A DNA stretch of 64,000 bases, from positions 2,921,001-2,985,000 of the forward strand of contig NZ_PHUL01000001.1 of assembly GCF_002813425.1 (NCBI RefSeq), in the 5' to 3' direction. The translations under genes were made by a program, and so were the position numbers. The stretch is from Cellulophaga sp. RHA19. GTDB lineage: Bacteria > Bacteroidota > Bacteroidia > Flavobacteriales > Flavobacteriaceae. Below are positions 17,568 through 26,068 of this stretch, piece by piece. The notes under the pieces are model-generated. The model had not been told where the DNA came from. It ran no database searches and saw only the letters and a list, made by a program, of their open reading frames with translations. Numbering within the stretch: the first letter of the stretch is position 1; every line of letters starts with the position of its first letter.

Positions 17568-18044
17568 CTAATCTTGTTTCTCTGTCTTTTTTAAATAATC
17601 TGGTAATTCTTTAGACAGCCAATCTTCACGTACAGGAACGTGCACATCTAAATCTACAGTTTGTTCTAAAGCCCAAAATTCGTGAGGAACATTTTCAGGA
17701 AAAACAATTACTTCTCCTGCTCCAACTTCAACAAATTCTTCTTTACCATCAATAATAGTTTTGATTTTAACTTTACCAGACATTATGTATGTTATCTGTT
17801 CGTTTGGGTGTTGGTGCCAAGGAATATGTGCATCTTTTTCTAAATTAAAAATCGTCATTTGTCCTTTTTGACCGTGAAACCACTTACGTTTAATTCCCTT
17901 GCCAATAGTTTCAGATTCCATTTGGTCAAAATTGAAATGTTGCACTTTTGATGTTGCTACAGAATCTATCGTGTTTACTTGAGCATTTGCTGTGTTGCTT
18001 GCAGATAATGCTATTACAGCAAGTAGTATTACTATATTTTTCAT
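17568..18044 (-). CDS. Exported single-cupin protein
   Basis: 158 residues with a signal peptide (cleavage near ANAQ, residue 20) and one cupin barrel. The metal-binding motif is complete: IPWHQHPNEQITYIMSGK (about 76-93) and FPENVPHEFWALE (about 115-127), giving His-X-His, Glu and His ligands. Periplasmic. It precedes the DUF4437 gene and is probably co-transcribed with it. Small exported cupins of this form are often found with reductases of xenobiotic or quinone metabolism, as here, but no specific reaction can be assigned. Confidence 0.87.
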   Translation of the reverse strand: MKNIVILLAVIALSASNTANAQVNTIDSVATSKVQHFNFDQMESETIGKGIKRKWFHGQKGQMTIFNLEKDAHIPWHQHPNEQITYIMSGKVKIKTIIDGKEEFVEVGAGEVIVFPENVPHEFWALEQTVDLDVHVPVREDWLSKELPDYLKKTEKQD

Positions 18045-18067
18045 TTTAAATATTGATTAAATTAAAA

Positions 18068-18119
18068 ATGTCAATTAAAGTGATATTTTTTGTTTTATTA
18101 TTTTCACCTTAATTGACAT
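18068..18119 (-). terminator. Large hairpin between MDR reductase and cupin operon
   Basis: 16-base arms (18068-18083 and 18104-18119, starting ATGTCAATTAA) with one mismatch and a 20-base AT loop. Read on the minus strand it is followed by TTTTT, 21 bases after the reductase stop, so it should terminate that operon. Confidence 0.8.
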
Positions 18120-18140
18120 CTTCATAATATGCTATTGGGT

Positions 18141-19148
18141 TTAAAATCCTTCTAAAACAATTTTACCTTTTGCTTTACCAGTTTCTAAAAAAGCGTGTGC
18201 TTTTCTAAGGTTTTCAGCATTTATAGTTCCAAAATTTTCTCCTAAGGTTGTTCTAATAGTTCCGTTATCTATTAATTCAGAAACCTCGTTTAAAATGTTA
18301 TGCTGCTCAATCATATCCTCTGTCTGAAACATAGAGCGTGTAAACATTAACTCTATATGTGTAGACACTGCTTTGCCTTTAAAAGGCATTACATTCATTA
18401 CTTTAGGATCATCAATAAATCCAAATTTACCTTGTGGTTTAATTAATTTTGCAATTTCGTCTACGTGCTGTTCCGTTGCATTTAAACTCACTACATATTC
18501 TGGAGCAGGCGAGTCGTATTTTTCAAACTCTTCGCTTAATTTATTTCTGTGATTAATAACCGTATCTGCACCTAACTCTTTTAACCAAGCCGTAGTTTCT
18601 TCACGAGAAGCTGTCCCTATAATATTCAATTTCGTCAGCTTTTTAGCCAATTGAACCAAAATAGAACCCACACCACCAGCAGCACCAATTACTAAAATAG
18701 ATTTGTTGGCATCGTCTTTAGAAACCTGCAATCTATCAAACAACATTTCGTAAGCGGTAAGCGTAGTTAATGGCAATGCAGCAGCTTCTGCAAACGATAA
18801 GCTTGAAGGTTTTTTACCCACAATACGCTCATCTACCACCTGATATTCTGCATTACTCCCTTGACGTGTTAAATCGCCTGCATACCAAACTTCATCACCT
18901 ACTTTAAAGAGTGTAACACCTTCTCCAACAGCAGTAACAATTCCGGTTGCATCCCAACCAATTACGCTCCAATTATCATCTGGTGACGGTCTGTTGGCTC
19001 TAATTTTATAATCTACAGGATTTACAGAAATGGCTTTTACTTCTACTAAAATATCTCTACCTGTTGCTTTTGGCACCTCTAATGTGATGTCTTGAAGAGA
19101 ATTTACATTGTCAATTGGTAAATTCTCTTTGTATCCTATTGCTTTCAT
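18141..19148 (-). CDS. Zinc-free alcohol dehydrogenase/quinone reductase (MDR superfamily)
   Basis: 335-residue NADPH-dependent medium-chain reductase of the quinone oxidoreductase (ZADH) subgroup. The N-terminal GroES-like domain contains AISVNPVDYKIRANRP and VIGWDATGIVTAVGEGV (about 39-80); the Rossmann domain has VIGAAGGVGSILVQLAK (about 153-169) and GTASREET for NADP. Structural-zinc cysteines are absent. It follows the nitroreductase by 21 bases, so the two form an operon that would reduce quinones, nitro compounds or enals. Confidence 0.9.
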   Translation of the reverse strand: MKAIGYKENLPIDNVNSLQDITLEVPKATGRDILVEVKAISVNPVDYKIRANRPSPDDNWSVIGWDATGIVTAVGEGVTLFKVGDEVWYAGDLTRQGSNAEYQVVDERIVGKKPSSLSFAEAAALPLTTLTAYEMLFDRLQVSKDDANKSILVIGAAGGVGSILVQLAKKLTKLNIIGTASREETTAWLKELGADTVINHRNKLSEEFEKYDSPAPEYVVSLNATEQHVDEIAKLIKPQGKFGFIDDPKVMNVMPFKGKAVSTHIELMFTRSMFQTEDMIEQHNILNEVSELIDNGTIRTTLGENFGTINAENLRKAHAFLETGKAKGKIVLEGF

Positions 19149-19169
19149 CTAACTAAAAAGTTTTTGAAA

Positions 19170-19829
19170 TTATATTACCGTAAAAATTTCACTTTCTGCT
19201 AATCTAGATTTTGGAGTTTTTTCTGTAGAGTTAAAATCCGATTCTGCTCTATACCCTAAAGAAACAGCAACTAAAGATGTATATCCTTTTTCTCTTAATC
19301 CAAATTCTTCATCTAAAGCTTTTACATCAATACCTTCCATTGGTGTAGCGTCAATACCTAAACTAGCAACACCTAATAAAAAGCTACCAATGTTAAGGTA
19401 TACTTGCTTTTCCATCCAGTGTTGTAAATCTTTTAAATCGTATTTATGAATTCCAGCAAACGCCTTTACAGCTCCTAAAAATCCGTTTTTAATATCTTCG
19501 TTAGGAAATCTTCCGTCTTTATCTTCTGTATCTGCAATGTGCTTGTAGTAAGTATCATCTGCATCTGTTTTTACACAAAATAAAACTACTGCTGAAGCAT
19601 TGGTTACTTTAGGTTCGTTAAAACTAAAAAAGCCTTGCGTCCCTTTTGCTATACGTGCTTTACCTTCTGTAGTTTCTGCAACTATAAAATGCCAAGGTTG
19701 TAAGTTTACACTAGAAGGACTCATCCTTAACAAGTTTTTAACTTCAGCCATATCTGCTTCAGATATTTTCTTGGTTGTGTCGTATTCCTTTGTAGTGTAT
19801 CTCCAGTTTAAAATTTCTTGTAAATTCAT
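19170..19829 (-). CDS. Nitroreductase-family NAD(P)H-dependent oxidoreductase
   Basis: FMN-containing nitroreductase of 219 residues, NfsB-like. The N-terminal RYTTKEYD and LRMSPSSVNLQPWHFIV (about 33-49) bind FMN, as does the C-terminal ATPMEGIDV...EEFGLREKGYTSLVAVSLGYR (about 161-195). First gene of a two-gene operon with the MDR reductase. A consensus -7 element is 38 bases upstream. A second, shorter-range relative is encoded at 47499-48131 in the TetR-controlled stress operon, also followed directly by an MDR reductase: the same pairing occurs twice in this window. Confidence 0.92.
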   Translation of the reverse strand: MNLQEILNWRYTTKEYDTTKKISEADMAEVKNLLRMSPSSVNLQPWHFIVAETTEGKARIAKGTQGFFSFNEPKVTNASAVVLFCVKTDADDTYYKHIADTEDKDGRFPNEDIKNGFLGAVKAFAGIHKYDLKDLQHWMEKQVYLNIGSFLLGVASLGIDATPMEGIDVKALDEEFGLREKGYTSLVAVSLGYRAESDFNSTEKTPKSRLAESEIFTVI

Positions 19830-19866
19830 TTGTATGTGTTTTATAAGTTGATTAATAATTACTTTG

Positions 19867-19874
19867 CAAAGGTA
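19867..19874 (-). promoter_or_regulatory. -7 promoter element of the nitroreductase operon
   Basis: CAAAGGTA on plus, TACCTTTG on minus; exact TAnnTTTG, 38 bases before the ATG. The overlapping GTATATAC palindrome just upstream of it may be a regulator site. Confidence 0.6.
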
Positions 19875-20046
19875 TATACATACACCTATAATTTTACTGT
19901 ATAAAAAAAGGTAATACAGGTATAAAAGGAGGTTTTAAAGAGGTTTTTTCTTAAAATTTCCCTAAAAAAGGTAAAAAAAGATGTTTTTTGACATTAAAAT
20001 GTACATTAAGCAAATGTTAAACCTTTATTAATACAAAGTTTGCTAT

Positions 20047-20676
20047 TTAAGCAATCCACCTAAAAGTTAAATTTATTCTTGGATGAATCTGCTTTTTTGT
20101 TTTAGGAATTTTATGTTTCCAATTGTTCTGCGTAGCACCTTGCATTAATAAAAGACTACCGTTTACCAAAGGGATATCTACACGTTGCAGATCTTTACGG
20201 GATACGTGTTTTAGTTGAAATGGTCTGGTTTCTCCAAAAGTAACCGATGCAATTACCGTGTTTTTACGCTGATCTCCTTTATAATCTTGATGCCAATCTA
20301 CACTGTCTTTTCCATCTCTGTAATAATTTAAAAGACAGCGTGAGAATTTAACGTCTACCTCCTGTTCTATTCGCTCTTTGATAAAAAGTAAATCGTCATT
20401 CCATAAATGCATTTTACTTTTGGTAGTGGTATATTTTACGTCTTTATTAATATCGCCATACCAAGCGGTTAACCTAGGATAATCTACCAGTTTACCGTGA
20501 ATAATAATTTGCTCTTGTTGCCACGGTGTGTTATTTAATAAACTCTTATACAGCTTATTACTTTCTTCTATGCTGAAGAAATTTTCAAATAAAATAACAT
20601 CTGCTCCTGGTAAATCATATATTGTTTTACGGACTTCTTCTGTTGAAAATAAATTGGTTTGATTAAATAAATCCAT
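20047..20676 (-). CDS. alkB: AlkB-type DNA/RNA dealkylation dioxygenase
   Basis: Fe(II)/2-oxoglutarate dioxygenase that removes methyl and etheno lesions from nucleic-acid bases. Iron ligands are His129 and Asp131 in DWHQDYKG and His188 in NWKHKIPK; the 2-oxoglutarate-binding arginines lie in PRINLTFRW (200-206). PRLTAWYGD (68-76) is the usual substrate-recognition segment, and 209 residues matches the bacterial/ALKBH2-like group. It is monocistronic and preceded by a -7 element. Together with the nearby reductases it fits a defence against electrophiles that alkylate DNA (inference). Confidence 0.92.
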   Translation of the reverse strand: MDLFNQTNLFSTEEVRKTIYDLPGADVILFENFFSIEESNKLYKSLLNNTPWQQEQIIIHGKLVDYPRLTAWYGDINKDVKYTTTKSKMHLWNDDLLFIKERIEQEVDVKFSRCLLNYYRDGKDSVDWHQDYKGDQRKNTVIASVTFGETRPFQLKHVSRKDLQRVDIPLVNGSLLLMQGATQNNWKHKIPKTKKQIHPRINLTFRWIA

Positions 20677-20735
20677 TCGTACTACCTATTCTTTATAATG
20701 CATCAAATATGTCGTAAATTCAGTTTAAAACTTAC

Positions 20736-20743
20736 CAAAAGTA
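20736..20743 (-). promoter_or_regulatory. -7 promoter element of alkB
   Basis: CAAAAGTA on plus, TACTTTTG on minus; exact TAnnTTTG, 60 bases upstream of the alkB start. Confidence 0.5.
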
Positions 20744-20930
20744 GCAGTTCTGTAGTATTTATTTTACAACCATTTTTTGATTACTTCGTTCATTTTTTTT
20801 TAAGGTTGATTTATAATTACAATGCAAAGATAAAATCAGTATAAAATAAAACTTATGTATTTAAAAAGGGTTGTTATGTATAAAAAGAGGTTATATAGTA
20901 ATTTATATGGAGTGATAATCTTTATTTACC

Positions 20931-20938
20931 TAAATTTG
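20931..20938 (+). promoter_or_regulatory. -7 promoter element of the second AraC gene
   Basis: TAAATTTG, exact TAnnTTTG, 29 bases before the ATG at 20967. Confidence 0.55.
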
Positions 20939-20966
20939 CTTCATATTATTTAATAATTACGTAAAA

Positions 20967-21860
20967 ATGCAAATACTAGAAGCTTATAAACCTTTTGAAA
21001 TACAAGAAATAGAATTATCAGATTGGAAACAACGTCCTGTTAAAAACAATTTTTTCGAGTTAGTTTTAATTAAAAATGGTGACGGAACTCAATGTATAAA
21101 TTACAATGACTATGAATACGAAAAAGGAAGCATCTTTTTATTACCTCCATTAAAATGCCATTCTTTTAATATAAACAAACCAACAACATTTGTCTTTTTA
21201 AAATTTACTGACTCGTTTTTTAAAAATGCCAATAGAATAACTATTGACAGAAACGAGTGGTTTAAAGAAGCTTCCTATATTTTATCTAACTATAACCAAC
21301 TTCCTGGAGATATTATTAAAAATGAAGTTGACAGAAATTATTTAGAAAACCTAGTTGGTATGATTTTACAAGAATCTAGAAGCTATGGTGAAGAGTCTGT
21401 AAATTTAGTAACAAGCCTTATGACTAGTGTGTTAGAAATATTAATACGTAATATAAAAAGGAGTACTTATTTTGAAACCCCAAAAAATAATACGGATGAC
21501 AGAATTACAAAAATGCTGACATATATAAACGAGAATATAGACAAAACACAATTGCTTAAAGTTGAAAATTTGGCAGATGTTTTTAGTATGTCTCCTACTT
21601 ATGTTAGTGAGTTTTTTAAAAAACAAATAAGTATGTCTTTACGAGAATACATTATTAAAGCCAAGCTTAAACTAGTAGAAATTCGTTTATTAAACTCAGA
21701 CTTTACACTTACACAAATTGCAGATGAATTAGGTTTTACAGATGTTAGCCATTTATCTAAAACCTTTAAACGCTATGCAGGTACTAGTATACGTGAGTTT
21801 AAAAACAATGGTGAATATATGTTGTTAAAAAGAGGTGCTTGTGCTTCTCCAACAGCATAG
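20967..21860 (+). CDS. AraC-family transcriptional regulator
   Basis: 297 residues: cupin-like sensory N-terminus (FFELVLIKNGDGTQCINY, then KGSIFLLPPLKCHSFNI) and C-terminal AraC domain (about 190-290) with two helix-turn-helix units (LADVFSMSPTYVSEFFKKQ and IADELGFTDVSHLSKTF). Its sequence and layout match the regulator at 15647-16510, implying a duplication. It is divergent from alkB and the reductase block, so it could control one or both; the ligand is unknown. Confidence 0.9.
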   Translation: MQILEAYKPFEIQEIELSDWKQRPVKNNFFELVLIKNGDGTQCINYNDYEYEKGSIFLLPPLKCHSFNINKPTTFVFLKFTDSFFKNANRITIDRNEWFKEASYILSNYNQLPGDIIKNEVDRNYLENLVGMILQESRSYGEESVNLVTSLMTSVLEILIRNIKRSTYFETPKNNTDDRITKMLTYINENIDKTQLLKVENLADVFSMSPTYVSEFFKKQISMSLREYIIKAKLKLVEIRLLNSDFTLTQIADELGFTDVSHLSKTFKRYAGTSIREFKNNGEYMLLKRGACASPTA

Positions 21861-21893
21861 ATTTTAACTTCTAATTTTTAAGATTTTTTTAAT

Positions 21894-21923
21894 ATGTCAG
21901 CATAATATGTTGGCATTTTTTTT
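21894..21923 (+). terminator. Terminator of the second AraC gene
   Basis: ATGTCAGCA / TGTTGGCAT (two G-T pairs), 5-base loop, followed by eight T; 33 bases after the stop. Confidence 0.8.
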
Positions 21924-21992
21924 GCTGATAATATTTTACAGCTTAAGTGTTTAAGCTTTTGATTTTTTGTTTAATTTAAAATTTTTGTAATT

Positions 21993-22469
21993 ATGAGCAA
22001 TTTAATTAATGTTCCTAAAAACGGAGGTTTAACAAGCACAAATTCACCTATTAACTTCCCAAATTGGTCTAGAGTTATAGACGATATGTTTAATGTAGAT
22101 TTACCTACGGTATTTACATCAAACTTTAATACTGGTATTTCTTTGCCCAAAGTAAACATTAAAGAAACTCCAGACTCTTATTTAGTCTCAATGGCTGCCC
22201 CTGGTTTAAGCAAGTCTAATTTTCAGGTAGAAATAGACAATCATTCCTTATCTATTTCTGCAGAAATTAAAGAAGAAGAGCAAACCAATGAAGAACAATA
22301 TACACGTAGAGAGTTTGGATATTCTTCTTTTAAAAGGACTTTTACGCTGCCAGAAACTGTTAATGACTCAAAAATAGAAGCTACATACGATATGGGTATT
22401 TTAAACATTAATTTACCAAAAAAGGAGGAGGCAAAACAAAAGCCAGCCAGAAAAATTAATATTTCCTAA
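21993..22469 (+). CDS. Small heat-shock protein, Hsp20/alpha-crystallin family
   Basis: ATP-independent holdase chaperone, 158 residues. Residues 1-45 are the variable N-terminal arm. The alpha-crystallin domain runs from about 48 (PKVNIKETPDSYLVSMAAPG) to 145, with the hallmark Y-x-x-F-x-R stretch GYSSFKRTFTLP and the A-x-x-x-x-G-V/I-L motif seen as ATYDMGILNINLPK (about 129-142). The C-terminal KINIS is an I-x-I-type oligomerisation tail. It has its own terminator 12 bases after the stop. Confidence 0.95.
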   Translation: MSNLINVPKNGGLTSTNSPINFPNWSRVIDDMFNVDLPTVFTSNFNTGISLPKVNIKETPDSYLVSMAAPGLSKSNFQVEIDNHSLSISAEIKEEEQTNEEQYTRREFGYSSFKRTFTLPETVNDSKIEATYDMGILNINLPKKEEAKQKPARKINIS

Positions 22470-22480
22470 TTACTAATTTT

Positions 22481-22512
22481 AACAGGAAGCAGCTAAAGCT
22501 TCCTGTTATTTT
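22481..22512 (+). terminator. Terminator of the Hsp20 gene
   Basis: AACAGGAAGC / GCTTCCTGTT, perfect 10-base arms and a 7-base loop, followed by ATTTT. Confidence 0.88.
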
Positions 22513-22538
22513 ATAGAGTTTAATTAATTTATAAGGTT

Positions 22539-23006
22539 ATGAAAAAGTATATATTAATATCATTTCTAATTTTACTTAACGTTAGCTGTAACGGACAAAA
22601 TAGCAGCAATAAAATAAATACAGAAACTACTAAAAAGGTACCAGAAGGCAATTGGAAGGTTAATAAACAATATGATGACAAAGGAAACTTGGTACAGTAT
22701 GACAGTGTTTACTCTTGGTCTTCTTCTAATAAGTATGATGATTTGTCTGATGTACAAAGAGACAGCATTATTAGCAATTATAAATCTAAGTTTTTCTCTA
22801 GCTTTAATACGTTTCCTAAGCAAATGACATTAGATTCTTTGTTTATGGATGACTTTTTTAATGAAGATTTTTTTTCTAGTGATTTTGGAGAAGACTTTAT
22901 GCAACTAGACAAGATCAGAGATAGAATGATGCAACAGCAGCAGCAGTTTTTTAATAAATATTCTTCTAAAAATAAACTTAAAGAAAATGAAAAAACTAAA
23001 TTATAA
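22539..23006 (+). CDS. Small lipoprotein of unknown function
   Basis: 155 residues with an SPII signal (lipobox LNVSC, Cys17). The mature part is hydrophilic, Ser/Asp/Lys-rich, with many Phe/Asp clusters in the second half (DDFFNEDFFSSDFGEDF, about 105-121) and a Gln run (MQQQQQFF) near 131. I do not recognise a family; no enzyme motif is visible. It follows the Hsp20 gene after a terminator and 70 bases and has its own terminator, so it is probably a separate unit, although stress-linked expression is conceivable. Confidence 0.7.
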   Translation: MKKYILISFLILLNVSCNGQNSSNKINTETTKKVPEGNWKVNKQYDDKGNLVQYDSVYSWSSSNKYDDLSDVQRDSIISNYKSKFFSSFNTFPKQMTLDSLFMDDFFNEDFFSSDFGEDFMQLDKIRDRMMQQQQQFFNKYSSKNKLKENEKTKL

Positions 23007-23013
23007 ATAAATA

Positions 23014-23046
23014 AAACCCAAAACATAACTAATGTTTTGGGTTTTA
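23014..23046. terminator. Bidirectional terminator between lipoprotein and agarase genes
   Basis: AAAACCCAAAACAT / ATGTTTTGGGTTTT, perfect 14-base arms with a 5-base loop between two convergent stops. Confidence 0.92.
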
Positions 23047-23073
23047 ACTTATCAAAGAGTATTATTATTATTA

Positions 23074-24936
23074 TTATTTAGATATAACAATTTTTTGCTT
23101 TGTAGATTCTCCGTTTTTCTTAGCCAATTCTAGTACATACATACCATTTTCTAAAGAAGAAACATTTAGTTTACCGTCAGCTATATCTTTTCTTAATACA
23201 ACCAATCCTTGTAAATTATAAACCTTAGCTTGCACATAGTCTGTATTGCTAATATTTACAGTATTTTTAGCTGGTATTGGAAAAACAGTAAGTTCCTCTT
23301 CTGCTATTTTTTCTGTAGAAATTAGTGCTCTTTCTGCAGTATTAGATTTAGCAAAAGTTAATCTATTTAAAGACCAATACTCATTTGCGCTAGCAGAAAC
23401 ATCTACCTTTAAAACTCCATTAGAAACAACTACGTTACGTAACACTGCATTTTTATACTCACCTGTTTTTGTAGATACCTTAACAGATTTATTACCACAA
23501 TTAATAGCATTATTTTTATGAGGTCCTAAACGATCTCCAAAAGTTGCTGTAACATCATAAGTACCATTTTCTACAGTAAATTGTAACGTTCTAGTGTTAC
23601 CTAAACCATATGCAAAATCTCTATTTAAATCATTTGTACCGTTAAAGCTGCCTCTATCTGCATAATTAACTCCGTTTTTAGTAGTCCAAATATCATCATT
23701 TAAACCATAAGAAACTCTAGTGTAATTAGGAAAAAGTGCAGAACTCTTAGAACCAAAATCAAAAGACCCTGAATTTAAAACACCAGAATTTACAGCACTA
23801 TTAGAAGCTACAGGCTTATAAACTCTAATCCAATTTACAAGTAAATTATTATCTTCAAAATTGTCTAATTCTGCATCTGTAGAAGACCTATTGGCCTCTG
23901 CTTGCCAACTCTGGTCTTCTACATTAATTATAATATCCATTTCTTTTGTAAACTTTCTTCCATTACGTAAATAATTAAAAGGATCTATAACACTAATATT
24001 AGACTTGTTTTTTGCATCGTTTAAGCTTGTAGCAATTTTCATTTTTTGATAGCCATTTACTCTATCTAATTGTCCATTAACACCTGTACTTGTTACGCCT
24101 GCTGGATAAGTATACTGCCAAGTACCGTCTGCCAATCTAGTTTGTACTGCTGTATCATCCAATACACGTACCATTTGTCCGTCTACATAATACTCTAACC
24201 TTGTAGGCGAAACCCAATTAACTCCAATTCTTACTACTCTACCACCCCATTGTGATACTCCATCTTTTCTCCACCAACTATTAACATCTGCAGGTTGGTA
24301 ATCTTTAAAATTAGGAGGTCTAATAAATACATGGTGACTTAGGTGAATTTTATTTGAAAAGAAACTATTTCTATTATCATCTCCAGGTCCACCGTAACAC
24401 TCAATTATATCTATTTCTTGTTTATCATCTGGACTAAGTAACCAAATGTCTGATGCTAAAGATGAGTTCATCACTTTAATACTTGCCTCTACAAAAACTG
24501 GGTATTTAACACGAGTTTTATTAGTAATACAACCAGCTCTAGTTTCTGGTCTAGATATTAAGCTACCAGTAGAACCTACAAATGATTTTGTTGCTCCAGG
24601 TACTCTAGAAGCCCAAATGTTTAGACTTCCTCCAGAAACAGCAACATGATCTTGTCTCCATACGGTTGGTCCTGGTCCTGGCCAATTATTAGGTTGACCA
24701 TTTGCTTGGTTATGAAATTTATTATACCATTTAGCATTATTAGTGGGACCAAAATCTGATACACTATTTGTTGGCATAAATTGATAATTAAAATCATCAC
24801 TGGCATTTGTTTGTAATTTCCACTGTTTACCAGAACCCGCATTTGCAGGTATGGGTATGTTATCCCAGTCGTACTGACTGTGAACTAATAGAAATTGAAA
24901 AAATGCAAAAATCGATAGTAGGCTAATCTTCTTCAT
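23074..24936 (-). CDS. Secreted GH16 beta-agarase with T9SS sorting domain
   Basis: Hydrolyses beta-1,4 bonds of agarose outside the cell. A signal peptide (cleavage after HS, residue 20) leads into a GH16 domain (about 22-385) that resembles Zobellia AgaA/AgaB from its start (YDWDNIPIPANAGSGKQW). The catalytic motif EIDIIE gives nucleophile Glu174, Asp176 and acid/base Glu179, followed by HLSHHVFIRPP and the closing NWIRVYKPV. Residues about 395-540 form a galactose-binding-like beta-sandwich (FDFGSKSSALFPNYTRVSYG...LNRLTF), as in agarases with AGA-YXIM-type domains. Residues about 548-620 are a type 9 secretion sorting domain (VFPIPAKNTVNIS...GMYVLELAKKNGESTKQKI). A porphyranase is less likely. 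Solitary; no SusCD or other agarase nearby. Confidence 0.9.
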   Translation of the reverse strand: MKKISLLSIFAFFQFLLVHSQYDWDNIPIPANAGSGKQWKLQTNASDDFNYQFMPTNSVSDFGPTNNAKWYNKFHNQANGQPNNWPGPGPTVWRQDHVAVSGGSLNIWASRVPGATKSFVGSTGSLISRPETRAGCITNKTRVKYPVFVEASIKVMNSSLASDIWLLSPDDKQEIDIIECYGGPGDDNRNSFFSNKIHLSHHVFIRPPNFKDYQPADVNSWWRKDGVSQWGGRVVRIGVNWVSPTRLEYYVDGQMVRVLDDTAVQTRLADGTWQYTYPAGVTSTGVNGQLDRVNGYQKMKIATSLNDAKNKSNISVIDPFNYLRNGRKFTKEMDIIINVEDQSWQAEANRSSTDAELDNFEDNNLLVNWIRVYKPVASNSAVNSGVLNSGSFDFGSKSSALFPNYTRVSYGLNDDIWTTKNGVNYADRGSFNGTNDLNRDFAYGLGNTRTLQFTVENGTYDVTATFGDRLGPHKNNAINCGNKSVKVSTKTGEYKNAVLRNVVVSNGVLKVDVSASANEYWSLNRLTFAKSNTAERALISTEKIAEEELTVFPIPAKNTVNISNTDYVQAKVYNLQGLVVLRKDIADGKLNVSSLENGMYVLELAKKNGESTKQKIVISK

Positions 24937-25049
24937 AAAAATGTAGTTTAAATATTAATTAAATTATTTCTCTGTTGAAAATTCATATCCTGGGGAAGAC
25001 TAAATTTTTATTACACAGCTAAATTAAAATTTAACAAGATTATTATGAC

Positions 25050-25066
25050 AAGTCTAGACTAGACTT
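25050..25066. promoter_or_regulatory. Operator-like palindrome upstream of agarase
   Basis: AAGTCTAGACTAGACTT: perfect 8-base arms around a single central base, 114 bases upstream of the agarase start, in a 373-base gene-free interval (24937-25309). Confidence 0.5.
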
Positions 25067-25072
25067 ATACTC

Positions 25073-25144
25073 AACATTGTATGTTTTAGAAATAAATGCA
25101 CACATACTACCATTCTGTTAAACGTCTAAAACATTGTGTGTTTT
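25073..25144. repeat. Paired repeats upstream of agarase
   Basis: Two overlapping symmetries. A direct repeat AACATTGTATGTTTT (25073-25087) recurs as AACATTGTGTGTTTT (25130-25144), one mismatch, 57 bases apart. An inverted repeat ATGTTTTAGA (25081-25090) / TCTAAAACAT (25125-25134) is perfect. Each direct-repeat unit is itself a near-palindrome (AACAT-TGT-ATGTT), as expected for a dimeric regulator's sites. Confidence 0.55.
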
Positions 25145-25237
25145 CAACTTACAGATACTTCAAATTAATAATTAATAATAAATTACTTACAAATTAATTT
25201 AATAGCAAAACTATAGTTTGTCTATATTATAAAACAA

Positions 25238-25271
25238 AAAAGGTTGCCTATAGGGACATAGGACAACCTTT
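25238..25271 (-). terminator. Terminator of the lipoprotein gene
   Basis: AAAGGTTGCCTAT / ATAGGACAACCTTT with one mismatch, 6-base loop, followed on the minus strand by T-rich sequence; 39 bases after the stop. Confidence 0.8.
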
Positions 25272-25309
25272 ATTAAAAGCGGGGACTGCTTTATATTGTA
25301 TATTTAAAA

Positions 25310-25930
25310 TTAGTCTTTTATGGTAAGTTCACCATTTTCATCGGCTTCAAACTCAACTTCGTAAAAATTAGTTACTATGTTACGCCCTTCTATAGTTTCG
25401 TTATTAGGTTCTGTAACATGTATTTCAAAATCTGATGATACCTTGTTTGTTTTGCTATTCGCTTCAATGTAATATTTTCTAACTTGGTAGTTATCTATTT
25501 CCATTTCATCTTCAATAAGCACAACTCCTTTATTTATATTAGAAAACATTGCATCTACATCTATATCACTGATTTTTAGTTTACCCTGAGCGTTTTTTAT
25601 ATAAAAGTTTTTCTGAAATGTATCACTCAAAGCCTCTTCATCTTCTAAAATAGCTTCTACATTGCTCGTTTTTGTAGCGTAACGTCTGCTATACAATTTG
25701 CCATCTTTTAAATATTTAATAGTTATGCTTCCTAAATCTGAGTTTAAATCTTCTTTAGAGTATAACTCAAATCTGTAAACTTCTAAATCTGCTCCAAAAC
25801 TAGTTATTGCTAATTGTTTGGCTGCTTGTAAGCCTTCTAGTGTAGAAATCCTAATTGTATCTTTATCGCTACCACAAGAGGTTATTGCCAACATCATAAG
25901 GATAAACGTAATTTTTAAAGTATTTTTCAT
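25310..25930 (-). CDS. Lipoprotein of unknown function
   Basis: 206 residues from the ATG at 25930, with an SPII signal (lipobox LAITSC). The mature domain is mixed alpha/beta and hydrophilic; no family is recognised. It contains strand-like segments such as YRFELYSKEDLNSDLGSITI and VEFEADENGELTIKD, which could suggest a small periplasmic beta-sheet domain. An in-frame GTG at 25951 would add seven residues, but the ATG sits 26 bases after a good -7 element and gives a normal signal peptide. Monocistronic. Confidence 0.72.
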   Translation of the reverse strand: MKNTLKITFILMMLAITSCGSDKDTIRISTLEGLQAAKQLAITSFGADLEVYRFELYSKEDLNSDLGSITIKYLKDGKLYSRRYATKTSNVEAILEDEEALSDTFQKNFYIKNAQGKLKISDIDVDAMFSNINKGVVLIEDEMEIDNYQVRKYYIEANSKTNKVSSDFEIHVTEPNNETIEGRNIVTNFYEVEFEADENGELTIKD

Positions 25931-25955
25931 TTTTTTGTTTGATTGTTTCACACTT

Positions 25956-25963
25956 CAAAACTA
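25956..25963 (-). promoter_or_regulatory. -7 promoter element of the lipoprotein gene
   Basis: CAAAACTA on plus, TAGTTTTG on minus; exact TAnnTTTG. It supports the ATG at 25930 over the GTG at 25951. Confidence 0.55.
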
Positions 25964-26068
25964 GCCAAACAGTAGTAAAATCTTACATTAGAATGTAAAA
26001 ATGAAGCTATCTAATATATATTTAAGTGTAGTTGATATATTTCCGTACTAAAAGTAAAAAAACAATAT

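Noticed and set aside
24937..25309. Possible small gene upstream of the agarase
   Set aside because: No frame of useful length with a start codon and plausible codon use; the interval is better explained by regulatory sites and a terminator.
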